Source: Arthrobacter sp. MYb23 (GTDB lineage: Bacteria > Actinomycetota > Actinomycetes > Actinomycetales > Micrococcaceae). From it: a DNA stretch of 64,000 bases. The stretch is from NCBI RefSeq assembly GCF_002979775.1, contig NZ_PCPR01000011.1, positions 62,001 to 126,000 of the forward strand. Reading direction: 5' to 3'. The translations under genes and the position numbers were made by a program. The notes beneath the pieces were generated by a model, which saw only the letters and a program-made list of their open reading frames with translations, was not told the DNA's origin and ran no database searches. Below are positions 7,704-16,275 of the stretch, in pieces (position 1 is the first letter of the stretch; every line of letters starts with the position of its first letter).

Positions 7704-8303
7704 ATGACCACCACCACCCAGGACTTCTCCGTCCGCACTACCATCTACTCCGAAGACCTCGAAGGATGGGGCGCGCTGCGGCTTGTCCCGCTGATTCCTG
7801 CCGAGGACATTGACCTCATCTTCGAATGGGTCACCCAGCCCCGCGCCAAGTTCTGGGGCATGACGGAGAACTCCCGGGAAGAAGTCTTGGAGATCTACGA
7901 GTTCCTTGACTCCCTGGAAACCCACCACACGTTCCTGGCCATCCTTGATGGCGAGCCGCTGGCCCTCTTCCAGACTTACGAGCCGCTGCACGATCCCGTG
8001 GGCGAGGCCTACCCGGCCCGCGAGGCGGATATCGGCATGCACTTGCTCCTGGCCCCCGCCACACGGCCTATCCCGCATTTCACTCCGAAGCTGGGCACGT
8101 CCCTGATCAAGTACATGTTCTCCCTGCCGGGCAAGGACCGGATTGTGGTGGAACCGGACTCCCGCAACGCCAAGGCCCTCCGCCGCCTGGAAGCGACGTG
8201 CTTTGAGCTGGGTCCCATCATTCAGCTCGCTGAGAAGGAAGCCCAGTTGGGGTTCCTGACCCGCGCAGGCTTCGACGAAATCCAGGAGCAGCAGGCTACG
8301 TAG
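7704..8303 (+). CDS. Siderophore-type GNAT acyltransferase (IucB/DesC/MbtK-like)
   Basis: The 199-residue protein matches the Acetyltransf_8 branch of GNAT enzymes, which acylates hydroxylated amines or lysine during hydroxamate siderophore assembly. The diagnostic PRAKFWGM at residues 47-53, DGEPLALFQTYEP, DIGMHLLL and the closing VVEPDSRNAKALRRLE segment are all present. A good AAGGAAG ribosome site precedes the ATG. It lies 84 bases after the acylase gene in the same direction, with CCCGCATCA-like short repeats in between, and is probably co-transcribed from the iron-box promoter. No NRPS-independent synthetase or hydroxylase gene is nearby, so the complete siderophore pathway must be elsewhere. 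Confidence 0.82.
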   Translation: MTTTTQDFSVRTTIYSEDLEGWGALRLVPLIPAEDIDLIFEWVTQPRAKFWGMTENSREEVLEIYEFLDSLETHHTFLAILDGEPLALFQTYEPLHDPVGEAYPAREADIGMHLLLAPATRPIPHFTPKLGTSLIKYMFSLPGKDRIVVEPDSRNAKALRRLEATCFELGPIIQLAEKEAQLGFLTRAGFDEIQEQQAT

Positions 8304-8373
8304 CCACCTCTGAGCAATGTAGCCACCTCTGAGCAGTGAAGTGCCGCCGGCACCCCCAACAGGCCGGCGGCAC
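8300..8373. terminator. Tandem 17-bp repeat followed by a strong hairpin
   Basis: The unit GTAGCCACCTCTGAGCA occurs at 8300-8316 and 8319-8335, the first overlapping the acetyltransferase stop. It is followed by a perfect 10-base stem (GTGCCGCCGG at 8341-8350 pairing with 8364-8373, 13-base loop). Placed between convergent genes, the hairpin probably ends transcription from both sides, though no T-run follows. Confidence 0.6.
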
Positions 8374-8405
8374 GCTGGGTGCCCAGCTCACCAACGCCTC
8401 CAGCG

Positions 8406-9200
8406 CTAGCGCCAGACGAAACTCCAAGTTCCGGCCCCTACAGCTGTCAGCACCGCACCGGCCGCTATGACCAGTCCGCCAAGGACCACCCACGCGTCCA
8501 GCATCGAGTACGTGGATTCACGTGCCCACGTCCGTTGTCCGCCGCCGAAACCGCGCGCTTCCATGGTCACTGCCAGCCGGGAAGCCCTGCGGACCGCTTG
8601 GACCAACAGGCCAAAGCTCTGGCCGAGGGTCGCTTTCAGCCGTTGGAACGGGCTGCCTTGGGAACCCACCCCACGGGCGCGGCGGGCCATTCCGATGGTC
8701 TGCCATTCCTCAGCCATAAGCCCCACCAGCCTCATCGCCGCGAGGGAGCCCAGGACAAAGCGGTGCGGCAGCTTCGCCTTCTGCGCCAAGGCATCAGCCA
8801 GGTCGGTGGGATCGGTGCAGGTCATCAGAAGGATCGCCGGCAACGCAATCGCCAAACCGCGCAGCATGAAACCCAGCCCCAGCTCCAGGGAACCTTCACT
8901 GATGGACCAGAGTCCGACGTCGAGCAATACTGCGCCGCTGTCCGCCGCCACAATCGCGGTGCTCCAGCCGCCGATCGCTGCCGCGATGATCAAGGGCCAG
9001 GCCCGCTGCCACAAAAGCCTGAGGGTGAGGCCGGCCAAGGGGAAGAGCGCAAGTTCCGCAAGGAGTGCCGTTGAGGCCGAGACCCAGTCGATGGACAGGG
9101 CCAGCACCAGGGAAATCAGGAAGACGGACGCGAACTTGGCCAAAGGGTTGGCCTTGGTCAGGAGGGCGTGGTTCCCGCGCAGGTTCAGGGCGTCCCTCAT
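8406..9200 (-). CDS. ykoC: ECF transporter transmembrane component T (YkoC-like)
   Basis: This 264-residue integral membrane protein of the CbiQ/EcfT family starts with RGNHALLTKANPLAKFASVFL and has the coupling motifs ARRARGVGSQ and MEARGFGGGQR. These two Ala-Arg-Gly helices connect the ATPase to the membrane. It is the last gene of a three-gene unit in S, ATPase, T order, and its ATG overlaps the ATPase stop by four bases. With the upstream TPP riboswitch this supports import of thiamine or its pyrimidine moiety (HMP). The ykoC name follows from gene order and family rather than a specific residue. Confidence 0.86.
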   Translation of the reverse strand: MRDALNLRGNHALLTKANPLAKFASVFLISLVLALSIDWVSASTALLAELALFPLAGLTLRLLWQRAWPLIIAAAIGGWSTAIVAADSGAVLLDVGLWSISEGSLELGLGFMLRGLAIALPAILLMTCTDPTDLADALAQKAKLPHRFVLGSLAAMRLVGLMAEEWQTIGMARRARGVGSQGSPFQRLKATLGQSFGLLVQAVRRASRLAVTMEARGFGGGQRTWARESTYSMLDAWVVLGGLVIAAGAVLTAVGAGTWSFVWR

Positions 9201-10804
9201 GCTGCACCCGCTTCCTGGCGCGTGGTTTCAGCCTGTGGGACCGGGCCGAGCCGCAATTCCGTTCCGCCGAGCACAGCACTGAATTCTTGGTCGTGGGTCA
9301 CAGAGACCACTGCGGTTCCGGCGTCCAGCAGCTCTGAAAGGAACGACGCCAATTCTGCCCAGGTATTAGCGTCCTGACCGAAGGTGGGCTCGTCCAGGAC
9401 CAGCACTTTCGGGTGCGCCGCGAGAACCGTGGCCACCGAAAGCCGCCGCTTCTCCCCGCCGGACAACGTGTACGGGTTGGCATCCACGAGGTGCGTCAAC
9501 CGCAACCTCTCCAGCAGTTCATCCACGCGTTCCTCGCCGTGGCCCAGATGCTTCGGACCAAACATGAGCTCATCCAGGACGTTGCCTGTGACGAACTGGT
9601 GCTCAGGTTCCTGGAAAACCGTCCCGATGCGGGAGATCAGCTGCTCGGCTTTCCACTTGTACGGGTCAATGCCGGCGCCCTCGGAAAGTTCGACGGCGGC
9701 ACTGACCTTGCCGTCCACCGGCGCCAGAAGGCCGGCCAACGTGAGCGCGAAAGTGGATTTGCCGGCACCGTTCGGACCCGTAATGGTCAGTGCCTGGCCG
9801 GCCCTGACCTGCGCACTGATGCCCGTTTGAACCGGCACGGGCGGGATGGTCTTGAACCTCTTGCGTCGTGGCTTTTCCCGGGAAACTGCGAGGTCCTGCG
9901 CCGCGAGGAGGAGCTGCGCGGTGTGGGGTTCGGCGTGGGGTTCGCTGCGCCGTTCCCGGGTCGCCGGGACGTACCCCGGCACCCAGACGCCGGCTGACAT
10001 GAGCATGGTGCGGGCTTCTGAAAGGACTTGGTCCGGCGGCCCGTCCAAGAGAACGCCCCCCGATGCCCGGCCCGGTACCAAACGGTCTGAGCCCGCCGCC
10101 TTTGTGGACCCCGGCTGCAGGACCACAATCCGGTCCACCAGGTCCTTCCACACGGACACGCGGTGTTCCACCACCACAAGGGTGGCACCGGTCTTGTCCA
10201 GGCACCGCCCTACCGCATCACGGACCTCCAAAACACCTGCCGGATCCAGGTTGGCTGTTGGTTCGTCCAGCAGGATCAGGCCGGGTCGCATCGCCAAAAT
10301 GCCTGCCAGCGCCAGGCGCTGCTTCTGGCCTCCGGAGAGTGCCGCCGTCGGGTGATCCAACGCCAAACCGCCGCCTGCCGCGGTACGCAACCCCACGTCG
10401 TCGAGCGCTTCATGGACGCGCGCCCAGATTTCGTCCCGCGGGACGGCGAGGTTCTCCGCGCCGAAGGCTACATCGTCCCCCACCCGGGAGAGGACCACCT
10501 GTGTTTCCGGGTCCTGTTGCATCAGCCCGGCACGGCCACGCTGCTCGCGGGGAGCAACGCCGTCGATCAGGAGCGAGCCGGTCTCATCCGAGTCGTCTTC
10601 CTCATCCCCCAACACCCCGGCGAGGGCATGCAGGAGCGTGGACTTGCCGGCACCGGAAGGACCCAGCAGCAGCACGCGCTCCCCCGGTTCAATCCGAAGG
10701 TCGAGGCCCTGAATGGCAGCTTGGGCCCGGCCGGCATGCCGCCATCCCCAGCCCTCGGCTGAGATGGCAGCAGGCCGCACCGCGCCGCTTTGCGTGGCGG
10801 ACAT
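9197..10804 (-). CDS. ykoD: ECF transporter ATPase with two fused ABC domains (YkoD-like)
   Basis: The 535-residue protein has two complete ABC ATPase domains in tandem. The first has Walker A GPSGAGKST at about 48-56, signature LSGGQKQR and Walker B LILLDEPTANLD. The second has GPNGAGKST, LSGGEKRR and VLVLDEPTFGQD. The start is the ATG at 10804, which overlaps the TGA of the S-component gene (ATGA). The same frame stays open upstream but gives low-complexity sequence there. It powers the YkoEDC thiamine/HMP importer at the cytoplasmic face. One fused ATPase in place of the EcfA/EcfA' pair is standard for YkoD. Confidence 0.9.
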   Translation of the reverse strand: MSATQSGAVRPAAISAEGWGWRHAGRAQAAIQGLDLRIEPGERVLLLGPSGAGKSTLLHALAGVLGDEEDDSDETGSLLIDGVAPREQRGRAGLMQQDPETQVVLSRVGDDVAFGAENLAVPRDEIWARVHEALDDVGLRTAAGGGLALDHPTAALSGGQKQRLALAGILAMRPGLILLDEPTANLDPAGVLEVRDAVGRCLDKTGATLVVVEHRVSVWKDLVDRIVVLQPGSTKAAGSDRLVPGRASGGVLLDGPPDQVLSEARTMLMSAGVWVPGYVPATRERRSEPHAEPHTAQLLLAAQDLAVSREKPRRKRFKTIPPVPVQTGISAQVRAGQALTITGPNGAGKSTFALTLAGLLAPVDGKVSAAVELSEGAGIDPYKWKAEQLISRIGTVFQEPEHQFVTGNVLDELMFGPKHLGHGEERVDELLERLRLTHLVDANPYTLSGGEKRRLSVATVLAAHPKVLVLDEPTFGQDANTWAELASFLSELLDAGTAVVSVTHDQEFSAVLGGTELRLGPVPQAETTRQEAGAA

Positions 10805-11424
10805 CAGTTGAAAACTGGCTCCGAAGCGGCCTTGCGCGAGGCGAAGGAACTCAGCACACCGGTCTTGGCCAGCCCGCGCGTCGCAACCCAGGAGAGTGCG
10901 CCCGCGATGATCGCCCCGGAAATGGTGGTGAAGGTGATGTACGCCAGCTTGTCCACGGCTTCGTAAGCGATGTTCCAGCCCCAAGGAAGGAAGGAGTCGT
11001 TCAAGCCGCAGAAGAGGCCCGCACCGGCACCCGCAAGGAGTGCCGTGGGAAGGTTGAACTTCTTGTACCGGAAGGCAGCGAAGATGAGCTCGGCGCCCAG
11101 TCCCTGCAGAACGCCGGAGATGAGCACGGTGGTGCCGTACTGCGAACCCATGATGAGCTCGCCCGTGGCGGCAACAGCTTCGCAGAACAACGCTGCACCC
11201 GGCTTGCGGATAATAAGCATGCCCAGGACCGCGGGAATCATCCAACCGCCGGCGATCAGACCGGTAAGCGGCGGATACGTCGCGTTCATGGGGATGGAAA
11301 CCAGAGCCGCACCCTGGGACCATGCCCAGAAGATCACGCCGCCGGCAATGGCGATCAAAGCCGCCACAACAATGTCTACAACACGCCAGTTATAACTGGT
11401 CTTCTTCACGTTTACCGTGGTCAT
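10804..11424 (-). CDS. ykoE: ECF transporter substrate-binding S component (YkoE family, thiamine/HMP)
   Basis: The 206-residue membrane protein has about five or six hydrophobic helices and YkoE-type segments: RVVDIVVAALIAIAGG at the start, then PLTGLIAGGWMIPAVLGMLI, KPGAALFCEAVAA, GELIMGSQYG and YITFTTISGAIIAG. It captures the vitamin in the membrane and passes it through with YkoC and YkoD. The start at ATG 11424 has an AGGAGG-like site (CTCAGGAGGCAG) just upstream. It is the first gene of the unit behind a TPP riboswitch, so it should be shut off by thiamine pyrophosphate. Confidence 0.88.
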   Translation of the reverse strand: MTTVNVKKTSYNWRVVDIVVAALIAIAGGVIFWAWSQGAALVSIPMNATYPPLTGLIAGGWMIPAVLGMLIIRKPGAALFCEAVAATGELIMGSQYGTTVLISGVLQGLGAELIFAAFRYKKFNLPTALLAGAGAGLFCGLNDSFLPWGWNIAYEAVDKLAYITFTTISGAIIAGALSWVATRGLAKTGVLSSFASRKAASEPVFN

Positions 11425-11515
11425 TTTCTGCCTCCTGAGGTTACAGGAGGGGAAAGTGCTCCCCGGAACCCGGTTGGCCTGCGCCGCCCGGATCCGGACA
11501 CTCTGAGAAGCTCGA

Positions 11516-11628
11516 CTCCCTTGCGCCGGTACTAACCGGATCAGGTTCGAGGGTCTGCGGCTGTCCGCACTCTCAGCGCCCTCGCGTCTTCTGCATCTCT
11601 GCAGAGTCCGACGGCGGCGCTCCCCTGT
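11516..11628 (-). promoter_or_regulatory. TPP riboswitch (THI element) upstream of ykoEDC
   Basis: Read on the minus strand the leader shows the conserved pieces in order: ACAGGGGAGC, then GCGCTGAGAGTGCGG, then ACCCTCGAACCTGATCCGG, then TTAGTACCGGCGCAAGGGAG. These are the P1, P2/P3 and P4/P5 strands of the thiamine pyrophosphate aptamer. It ends about 90 bases before the ykoE start, leaving room for an expression platform around the start site. Confidence 0.95.
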
Positions 11629-11629
11629 C

Positions 11630-11868
11630 GTTATCAAATCTGCCCTGATGGGCTGGTTCAGTTTACACCTGAGCCCGTGGCGGTCGCTGCTGTCCAGTCA
11701 CAATCGCCTTCCGGTCTCCGCGGGGTGCGTTGACGGGGTGCGTTGCGTGGGTGCGTTGCGGGGCCCACTCTGCGCCCCACCTACGTGCACAACCACGCAC
11801 ACCAGGCCCCACAAACCGACCTGAGAGAATGAACCAGCAGACTTCACCGCGGCAAAGGGGCGCATTTC
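11630..11868. other. Gene-free stretch upstream of the TPP riboswitch and the NUDIX gene
   Basis: With the riboswitch leader this makes a 444-base region without a gene (11425-11868). It must hold the promoters of the divergent ykoEDC and NUDIX genes. Short direct repeats of GGGGTGCGTTG type occur at about 11719-11762. I see no open frame or stable hairpin worth naming. Confidence 0.5.
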
Positions 11869-12561
11869 ATGACTGACCTTCCTCAGCAGGACCTACCCGG
11901 CGCTGAAGGTGCCGTGCCACAACCACGCCTGGCCGCGAGCGTTATCCTGCTCCGTGATGCCCCGGACGGGCTTGAAGCCTTCGTCCAGCACAGGGTCAGC
12001 ACCATGGACTTCGCCGCTGGCATGGTGGTCTTCCCGGGAGGACGAGTGGACCCGGCGGACAGGTCCGGGTGGGACTACCCTGCGGGACTGCTCGAACGGC
12101 ACGCGGCAGACTGGGACCAAAGCTCCATCGGCGCGGAGCCGGGCGAAGCAGCGGGAAACGCCGGGACAATACTCACAGCCGCAATCCGCGAGGTCCGTGA
12201 AGAAGCAGGACTGAGCATCCACGCCGCTGATCTGCGTCCGTGGGCCAACTGGGTTACCCCGACGGACATGCCCAAGCGCTTCGATACCTATTTCTACGTC
12301 GCCAAGCCTGCCCCGGGGGCTGAGCCCCAGCACCAAACCACGGAGGCCTGGAAATCACTGTGGATGCCGGTGGACGGAATTCTCTCCGCCGAGGCGGCTG
12401 GCACCCTGAAGCTGATGCCACCCACGTATTACCTGCTCAAGGAAATTTCCGGGTTCCTGACCGTGGACGACGTATGGTCGGCCGAACACAAAGTTGTCCC
12501 GGTGTTGGCACCAGTTGGTTCCATGGCCGCGTTCCTCAAGGAACGGGAAAACCGCCGCTGA
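11869..12561 (+). CDS. NUDIX hydrolase
   Basis: The 230-residue protein has a Nudix box in the form TAAIREVREEAGLSI, preceded by VVFPGGRVDPADR. The REVREEAG core supplies the metal-binding glutamates, but the upstream Gly-x5-Glu part is relaxed (Ala in place of Glu), as in the NUDT7/NUDT19-like CoA and nucleoside-diphosphate-derivative group. An N-terminal ASVILLRDAPDGLEAFVQHR strand matches that group. The enzyme probably cleaves a diphosphate-linked nucleotide; the substrate cannot be read. An AGGGG site precedes the ATG. It stands alone or with the small gene 35 bases downstream. Confidence 0.85.
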   Translation: MTDLPQQDLPGAEGAVPQPRLAASVILLRDAPDGLEAFVQHRVSTMDFAAGMVVFPGGRVDPADRSGWDYPAGLLERHAADWDQSSIGAEPGEAAGNAGTILTAAIREVREEAGLSIHAADLRPWANWVTPTDMPKRFDTYFYVAKPAPGAEPQHQTTEAWKSLWMPVDGILSAEAAGTLKLMPPTYYLLKEISGFLTVDDVWSAEHKVVPVLAPVGSMAAFLKERENRR

Positions 12562-12596
12562 CGGTGTTCGCCCTGCCTTGCAGCTAGGCTGGGGAC

Positions 12597-12857
12597 ATGA
12601 ATCTCTTCCTCAAGCTACTGGGTACCGGAGTGAGCCTCGGAGCGGGCTTCGTCGGAACCAAACTCGTCAACAAAGGGTGGGAAAAAGCCACCGGCAACAA
12701 GCCGCCCACAGGCAACGATGACGTGGAGACGAGCCTGCGCTCGGCCCTGACTTTCGCCCTGATTTCGGCGTTCGTGAGCACCCTCATCCAGGTCCTTGCC
12801 AACCGCGGAACGCAGCGTGCCATCGCCCGCTTCGCCAAGTCCCAGGACATCGTCTAG
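12597..12857 (+). CDS. DUF4235 family small membrane protein
   Basis: This 86-residue protein begins with a hydrophobic stretch (LLGTGVSLGAGFVGTKLVNKGWEKATG) and has a second one (ALTFALISAFVSTLIQVLANRG) before a basic tail, the typical DUF4235 layout in actinobacteria. Two membrane spans are predicted. The function of the family is not known. A GGGG site directly precedes the ATG, and a bidirectional terminator follows. Confidence 0.85.
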   Translation: MNLFLKLLGTGVSLGAGFVGTKLVNKGWEKATGNKPPTGNDDVETSLRSALTFALISAFVSTLIQVLANRGTQRAIARFAKSQDIV

Positions 12858-12891
12858 ATATCAGGACATCGTCCAGATACCAGCCAGCAAC

Positions 12892-12929
12892 AACAAGCGC
12901 GGGTCCACCTCAGTGGACCCGCGCTTGTT
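12892..12929. terminator. Bidirectional terminator hairpin
   Basis: A perfect 17-base stem (AACAAGCGCGGGTCCAC pairing with 12913-12929) encloses a four-base loop. It lies between the convergent DUF4235 gene and the last gene of the Mrp operon. Flanking A and T bases give short U-tracts in both directions. Confidence 0.85.
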
Positions 12930-12944
12930 GTGTTGCCACGCAGT

Positions 12945-13337
12945 TTAGTTTTCGCTCCGTGGTTCCTGGCCGGCAGCCGCCCTTTGGACCACGGCCTCCA
13001 GTTCATCCTTGGTGAGCTTTTCGCGGTGTCCATGTTTGGTGCGGTAGGCGGAGCGGCCCACCATATGGGCAGAGACGGGTGCTGTGAGGAGCTGAAAAAT
13101 CCATGCCACCAACAGAACCGGCCACACCCACCATGTGCGCATCTGGAGTCCGATCGCGGCCAACATGAGGAACAACCCCAGGACCTGCGGTTTGGTGGCT
13201 GCGTGCATGCGGCTCATGAGGTCCGGGAATCTCAGCAGACCAATGGCTGCGCCAAGGGACATCAAGGCTCCCACTACCAGGAACACGGCGGTGACAGCAT
13301 CAATAACAACGTCAAGGCCGGAGGCGTCAGGACTCAT
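12945..13337 (-). CDS. mnhG: Na+/H+ antiporter subunit G (MnhG/MrpG)
   Basis: The 130-residue protein has three hydrophobic segments and MrpG-type sequence: VFLVVGALMSLGAAIGLLRFPDLMSRMHAATKPQVLGLFLML. The start at ATG 13337 (MSPDASGLD) is chosen because it lies just inside the end of the mnhF gene (11-base overlap); longer starts would run deeper into mnhF. It is the last gene of the six-gene Mrp operon and part of the multi-subunit membrane antiporter that exports Na+ for H+. Confidence 0.92.
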   Translation of the reverse strand: MSPDASGLDVVIDAVTAVFLVVGALMSLGAAIGLLRFPDLMSRMHAATKPQVLGLFLMLAAIGLQMRTWWVWPVLLVAWIFQLLTAPVSAHMVGRSAYRTKHGHREKLTKDELEAVVQRAAAGQEPRSEN

Positions 13338-13605
13338 TGTTCTGCTCCCTCCGCTCGGCCACGAACCGGGCAACAGTCACCGAGCCAATAAATCCGATCA
13401 CCGCCAGGGCTACCAGAAGCATCAGGTTGTTCAGGTGTTTGTTCAGTGCCATGTCGATCGCCAGGGCAGCACCGAGGATGGCCAGCAAAACATCTGATGC
13501 CAGAACGCGGTCCAGAAGGGACGGACCGATGGCGATGCGGACAATCGCTCCTGCGGCGGCCAGGCTGAGAATCACGGCGGTAACCACCAGGACTACTTCC
13601 TTCAC
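13327..13605 (-). CDS. mnhF: Na+/H+ antiporter subunit F (MnhF/MrpF)
   Basis: The 92-residue, three-span membrane protein carries the family motif GPSLLDRVLASDVL and the helix NNLMLLVALAVIGFIGSV. It overlaps mnhE upstream by four bases and mnhG downstream by 11, showing a tightly coupled operon. MrpF is an obligatory subunit of the Mrp complex in the cytoplasmic membrane. Confidence 0.93.
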   Translation of the reverse strand: MKEVVLVVTAVILSLAAAGAIVRIAIGPSLLDRVLASDVLLAILGAALAIDMALNKHLNNLMLLVALAVIGFIGSVTVARFVAERREQNNES

Positions 13606-14168
13606 AGCGGTGCCCCTTCCAACCCGGGACGCTGTTCGGCCCTGAGTGCCTCGACTTCTTCGCGCGTACCCATAATGCGGATCAGTCCTGCCTCAATTTC
13701 TTGGGTTTCCTGACGAATCTTGTCGATGTCCGCCTCTTCGTAAATGTTGAGCGCGTGCAGGTAGAGCGTGGATGTGGAGCGGTCCACCTCCACCACCAGG
13801 GAGCCCGGGATCAGCGAGATGACGTGACCGGTGGCCGTCACCATGAGGTCGGAATGGCTCCGCAACGGGACGGCGACGACGGCGCTGCGGACCCTGGGTC
13901 CTTTGGCTACAGCCAGGTACAGCACCAGGAAGCTCGCTGCCACCACTTTGGCGAGGAACATCAGGGCAAAAGGTATGGCGCGCAGGACGTTGAACCTGCC
14001 GCTGAGCTCCACCGGCGGAAGGTAGAAAAACTTGGCCACCAGCACAGCAATCAAGGCGCCGAACAGGAGGTTGCCCGGGCTGAAGTCCCGCCACAACGCA
14101 CCCCACACAATCACCAGCCAGATGAGCAGCGGCAGTTCCGTGCGGAAAGAGATTGGTTTACGGCTCAT
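13602..14168 (-). CDS. mnhE: Na+/H+ antiporter subunit E (MnhE/MrpE)
   Basis: This 188-residue protein has two N-terminal membrane segments (LLIWLVIVWGALW; NLLFGALIAVLVAKFFYLPPVE) and a cytoplasmic domain with the MrpE signature VISLIPGSLVVEVDRSTSTLYLHAL. It is needed for assembly or function of the Mrp complex. Four-base overlaps join it to mnhD upstream and mnhF downstream. Confidence 0.93.
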   Translation of the reverse strand: MSRKPISFRTELPLLIWLVIVWGALWRDFSPGNLLFGALIAVLVAKFFYLPPVELSGRFNVLRAIPFALMFLAKVVAASFLVLYLAVAKGPRVRSAVVAVPLRSHSDLMVTATGHVISLIPGSLVVEVDRSTSTLYLHALNIYEEADIDKIRQETQEIEAGLIRIMGTREEVEALRAEQRPGLEGAPL

Positions 14169-15778
14169 TTGGCATCCCCCGTCCGCGCGTCATCCGCTGG
14201 GCTTTGATCCTTCTGCGCTTCATCCTTCTGGGCCAGCGGCGGCACCACCACCGAATCTCCCAGAACCGAGTGAATATAAGCGGAACGGTCCAACATGATC
14301 CCGGCGGAGCCGTCAGCAACCCTGAACAACGGACCTGCGAAGACCGTCAGTGCAACGCCGAACACCACCAGTCCAGCCGTGGATCCCACCATGGTCCGTG
14401 GAAGTACTCCCACGTTCCCTGGGGTTTTCAACACGGGGTCCGGGTACTCAGCGTCCTCCGGCTTGCGCCAGAACGCCCTGTTCCAGACGCGGGCGATCGC
14501 CAGCAGTGTCAGCAGGCTGGTGACCACGCCACCCACCACCAACGTGATCGCCAACGGTGTTCCCAACTCCACACCCGCTTGCAACAGCCCCAGCTTTCCA
14601 AGGAAACCGGAGAACGGCGGAATGCCTGCCAAGTTCATTGCGGGGATAAAGAACAGCAAGGCCAGCAGCGGTGAGAGCTTCGCCAAGCCACCCAAGCGGT
14701 CTATGGAGGAGCTTCCACCGCGCCGCTCAATGAGACCCGTGACCAGGAACAAACTGGTCTGGACGGTGATGTGGTGGGCTACATAGAACACGGCGGCGCC
14801 CAGTCCGGCCACGGAACTCATGGCGAGGCCAAACACCATGTAGCCGATATGGCTCACCAGGGTAAAGGACAAGAGACGTTTAATGTCGCTCTGGGCCAAG
14901 GCACCCAGAATTCCGACAATCATGGTCAATAACGCCACCACCATCAGCGGGACGTTGAGCGTGTCCCCCGGGAACAGAAGAGTTTCCGTGCGGACCATAG
15001 CGTAGACGCCCACTTTGGTCAGCAAGCCCGCGAACACAGCGGTCACAGGAGCGGGGGCGGTGGGATAAGAGTCCGGAAGCCAGAAGGACAGGGGAAAGAC
15101 TGCTGCCTTGATGCCGAACGCCACCAGCAGCATCACGTGCAGCAGGTTCTGGGTGCCCTGATCCAATTCGGCCAGCTTGATGGCCAGGTCCGCCATGGTG
15201 ATGGTTCCGGTGGCTCCGTAAATCATGGCGATCGCAATGAGGAACAACACGGACGACACCACTGAAACCACCACGTACGTGACGCCCGCACGGATGCGCG
15301 GACCCGTTCCGCCCAGCGTCATCAAGACGTAGCTTGCCGTCAGCAGGATCTCGAAACCGACGTAAAGGTTGAAGAGGTCACCGGTCAGGAACGCGTTGGA
15401 TACGCCCGCCACCAGGATCAGATAGGTGGGGTGGAAGATCGAGACCGGGGCTTCCTGGTCGCCGTCGGCCATACCCTGCCCCGTCGCGTAGATCAACACC
15501 GCAAGGCTCACCACGGTGGAGACCACCAGCATGAGCGAGGAGAACTGGTCCACCACCAGGACCACGCCCCACGGCGGCAGCCATCCGCCCAAAGTGACCG
15601 AGGTGGTGCCCCCGTCCCAGACCGAGATCAGGAGCAGGCATTCGAGCAGGAGGGTTGCACTGAGGATGCCAATGCTCACCACCCGCTGGGCGCTGTGGTG
15701 GCGGATCAGCAGGAACGCGAGGGCAGCACCCAGAATTGGCAGGAGGACAGCTAGCGGCGACAGGTTCGCGAGGTTCAC
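14165..15778 (-). CDS. mnhD: Na+/H+ antiporter subunit D (MnhD/MrpD)
   Basis: The 537-residue, about 14-span protein is homologous to the proton-pumping NuoN/L/M subunits of complex I. It keeps the lysine/histidine-bearing helices (FGIKAAVFPLSFWLPDSYPTAPAPVTAVFAG; DIKRLLSFTLVSHIGYMVFG). It starts MNLANLSPLAVLLPILGAAL. The C-terminus ends with an Ala/Lys/Asp-rich tail (KDEAQKDQSPADDARTGDAK) that looks family-variable. The stop overlaps mnhE. Confidence 0.93.
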   Translation of the reverse strand: MNLANLSPLAVLLPILGAALAFLLIRHHSAQRVVSIGILSATLLLECLLLISVWDGGTTSVTLGGWLPPWGVVLVVDQFSSLMLVVSTVVSLAVLIYATGQGMADGDQEAPVSIFHPTYLILVAGVSNAFLTGDLFNLYVGFEILLTASYVLMTLGGTGPRIRAGVTYVVVSVVSSVLFLIAIAMIYGATGTITMADLAIKLAELDQGTQNLLHVMLLVAFGIKAAVFPLSFWLPDSYPTAPAPVTAVFAGLLTKVGVYAMVRTETLLFPGDTLNVPLMVVALLTMIVGILGALAQSDIKRLLSFTLVSHIGYMVFGLAMSSVAGLGAAVFYVAHHITVQTSLFLVTGLIERRGGSSSIDRLGGLAKLSPLLALLFFIPAMNLAGIPPFSGFLGKLGLLQAGVELGTPLAITLVVGGVVTSLLTLLAIARVWNRAFWRKPEDAEYPDPVLKTPGNVGVLPRTMVGSTAGLVVFGVALTVFAGPLFRVADGSAGIMLDRSAYIHSVLGDSVVVPPLAQKDEAQKDQSPADDARTGDAK

Positions 15779-16275
15779 GCGCTGCCTCCTTCCTGGGTTG
15801 TTGCCGTGTTGGGGGTCTCGGTGGCGTCCGGTTTTTCGCGATCCGCCGGGCTTGCAGGAGTGACCGCGAACTCCGAGGTTTCCAGCGGGACAATGGCGTC
15901 GTCCTCGGCGTCGAAGCTCGGTGTCTTAGCCACGCGCACGTCTTCGAGGTCATCTTGGATCTCGTCCTGTCGGGCCAGGACCCAGGTGCGGTAGATGATC
16001 CCCAGCATGAAGGCTGTCACGGCGAAGGAAATGACGATTGACGTCAGGATCAGCGCCTGGGGCAGGGGATCGTTGTAGGTCTCCGGGTTCGTTTCCTTGC
16101 TGAACAGCGGCGCCAGGCCGGCATAACCTCCGGTGCTCAGGATGAGGATGTTGGTGGCGTTGGCCAGCAGCATCAGCCCCAACAGCACTCGCGTCAGGCT
16201 GCGTTCAAGGATCAGGTAGATGCCGCAGGCGTACAGCACGCCCATGACAATCAACAGGGTCAGGTTGATGCTCAT
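15775..16275 (-). CDS. mnhC: Na+/H+ antiporter subunit C (MnhC/MrpC)
   Basis: The 166-residue protein has a NuoK-like three-span core (LIVMGVLYACGIYLILERSLTRVLLGLMLLANATNILIL, then DPLPQALILTSIVISFAVTAFML). The acidic and Thr-rich C-terminal extension after about residue 115 is longer than in compact MrpC proteins. It overlaps the mnhA and mnhD genes by four bases each. Confidence 0.93.
   Translation of the reverse strand: MSINLTLLIVMGVLYACGIYLILERSLTRVLLGLMLLANATNILILSTGGYAGLAPLFSKETNPETYNDPLPQALILTSIVISFAVTAFMLGIIYRTWVLARQDEIQDDLEDVRVAKTPSFDAEDDAIVPLETSEFAVTPASPADREKPDATETPNTATTQEGGSA

Noticed and set aside
9197..11323. The YkoD frame read as one 708-residue protein
   Set aside because: Residues before the ATG at 10804 lie over the ykoE gene in another frame and resemble nothing; the ATGA overlap fixes the true start.
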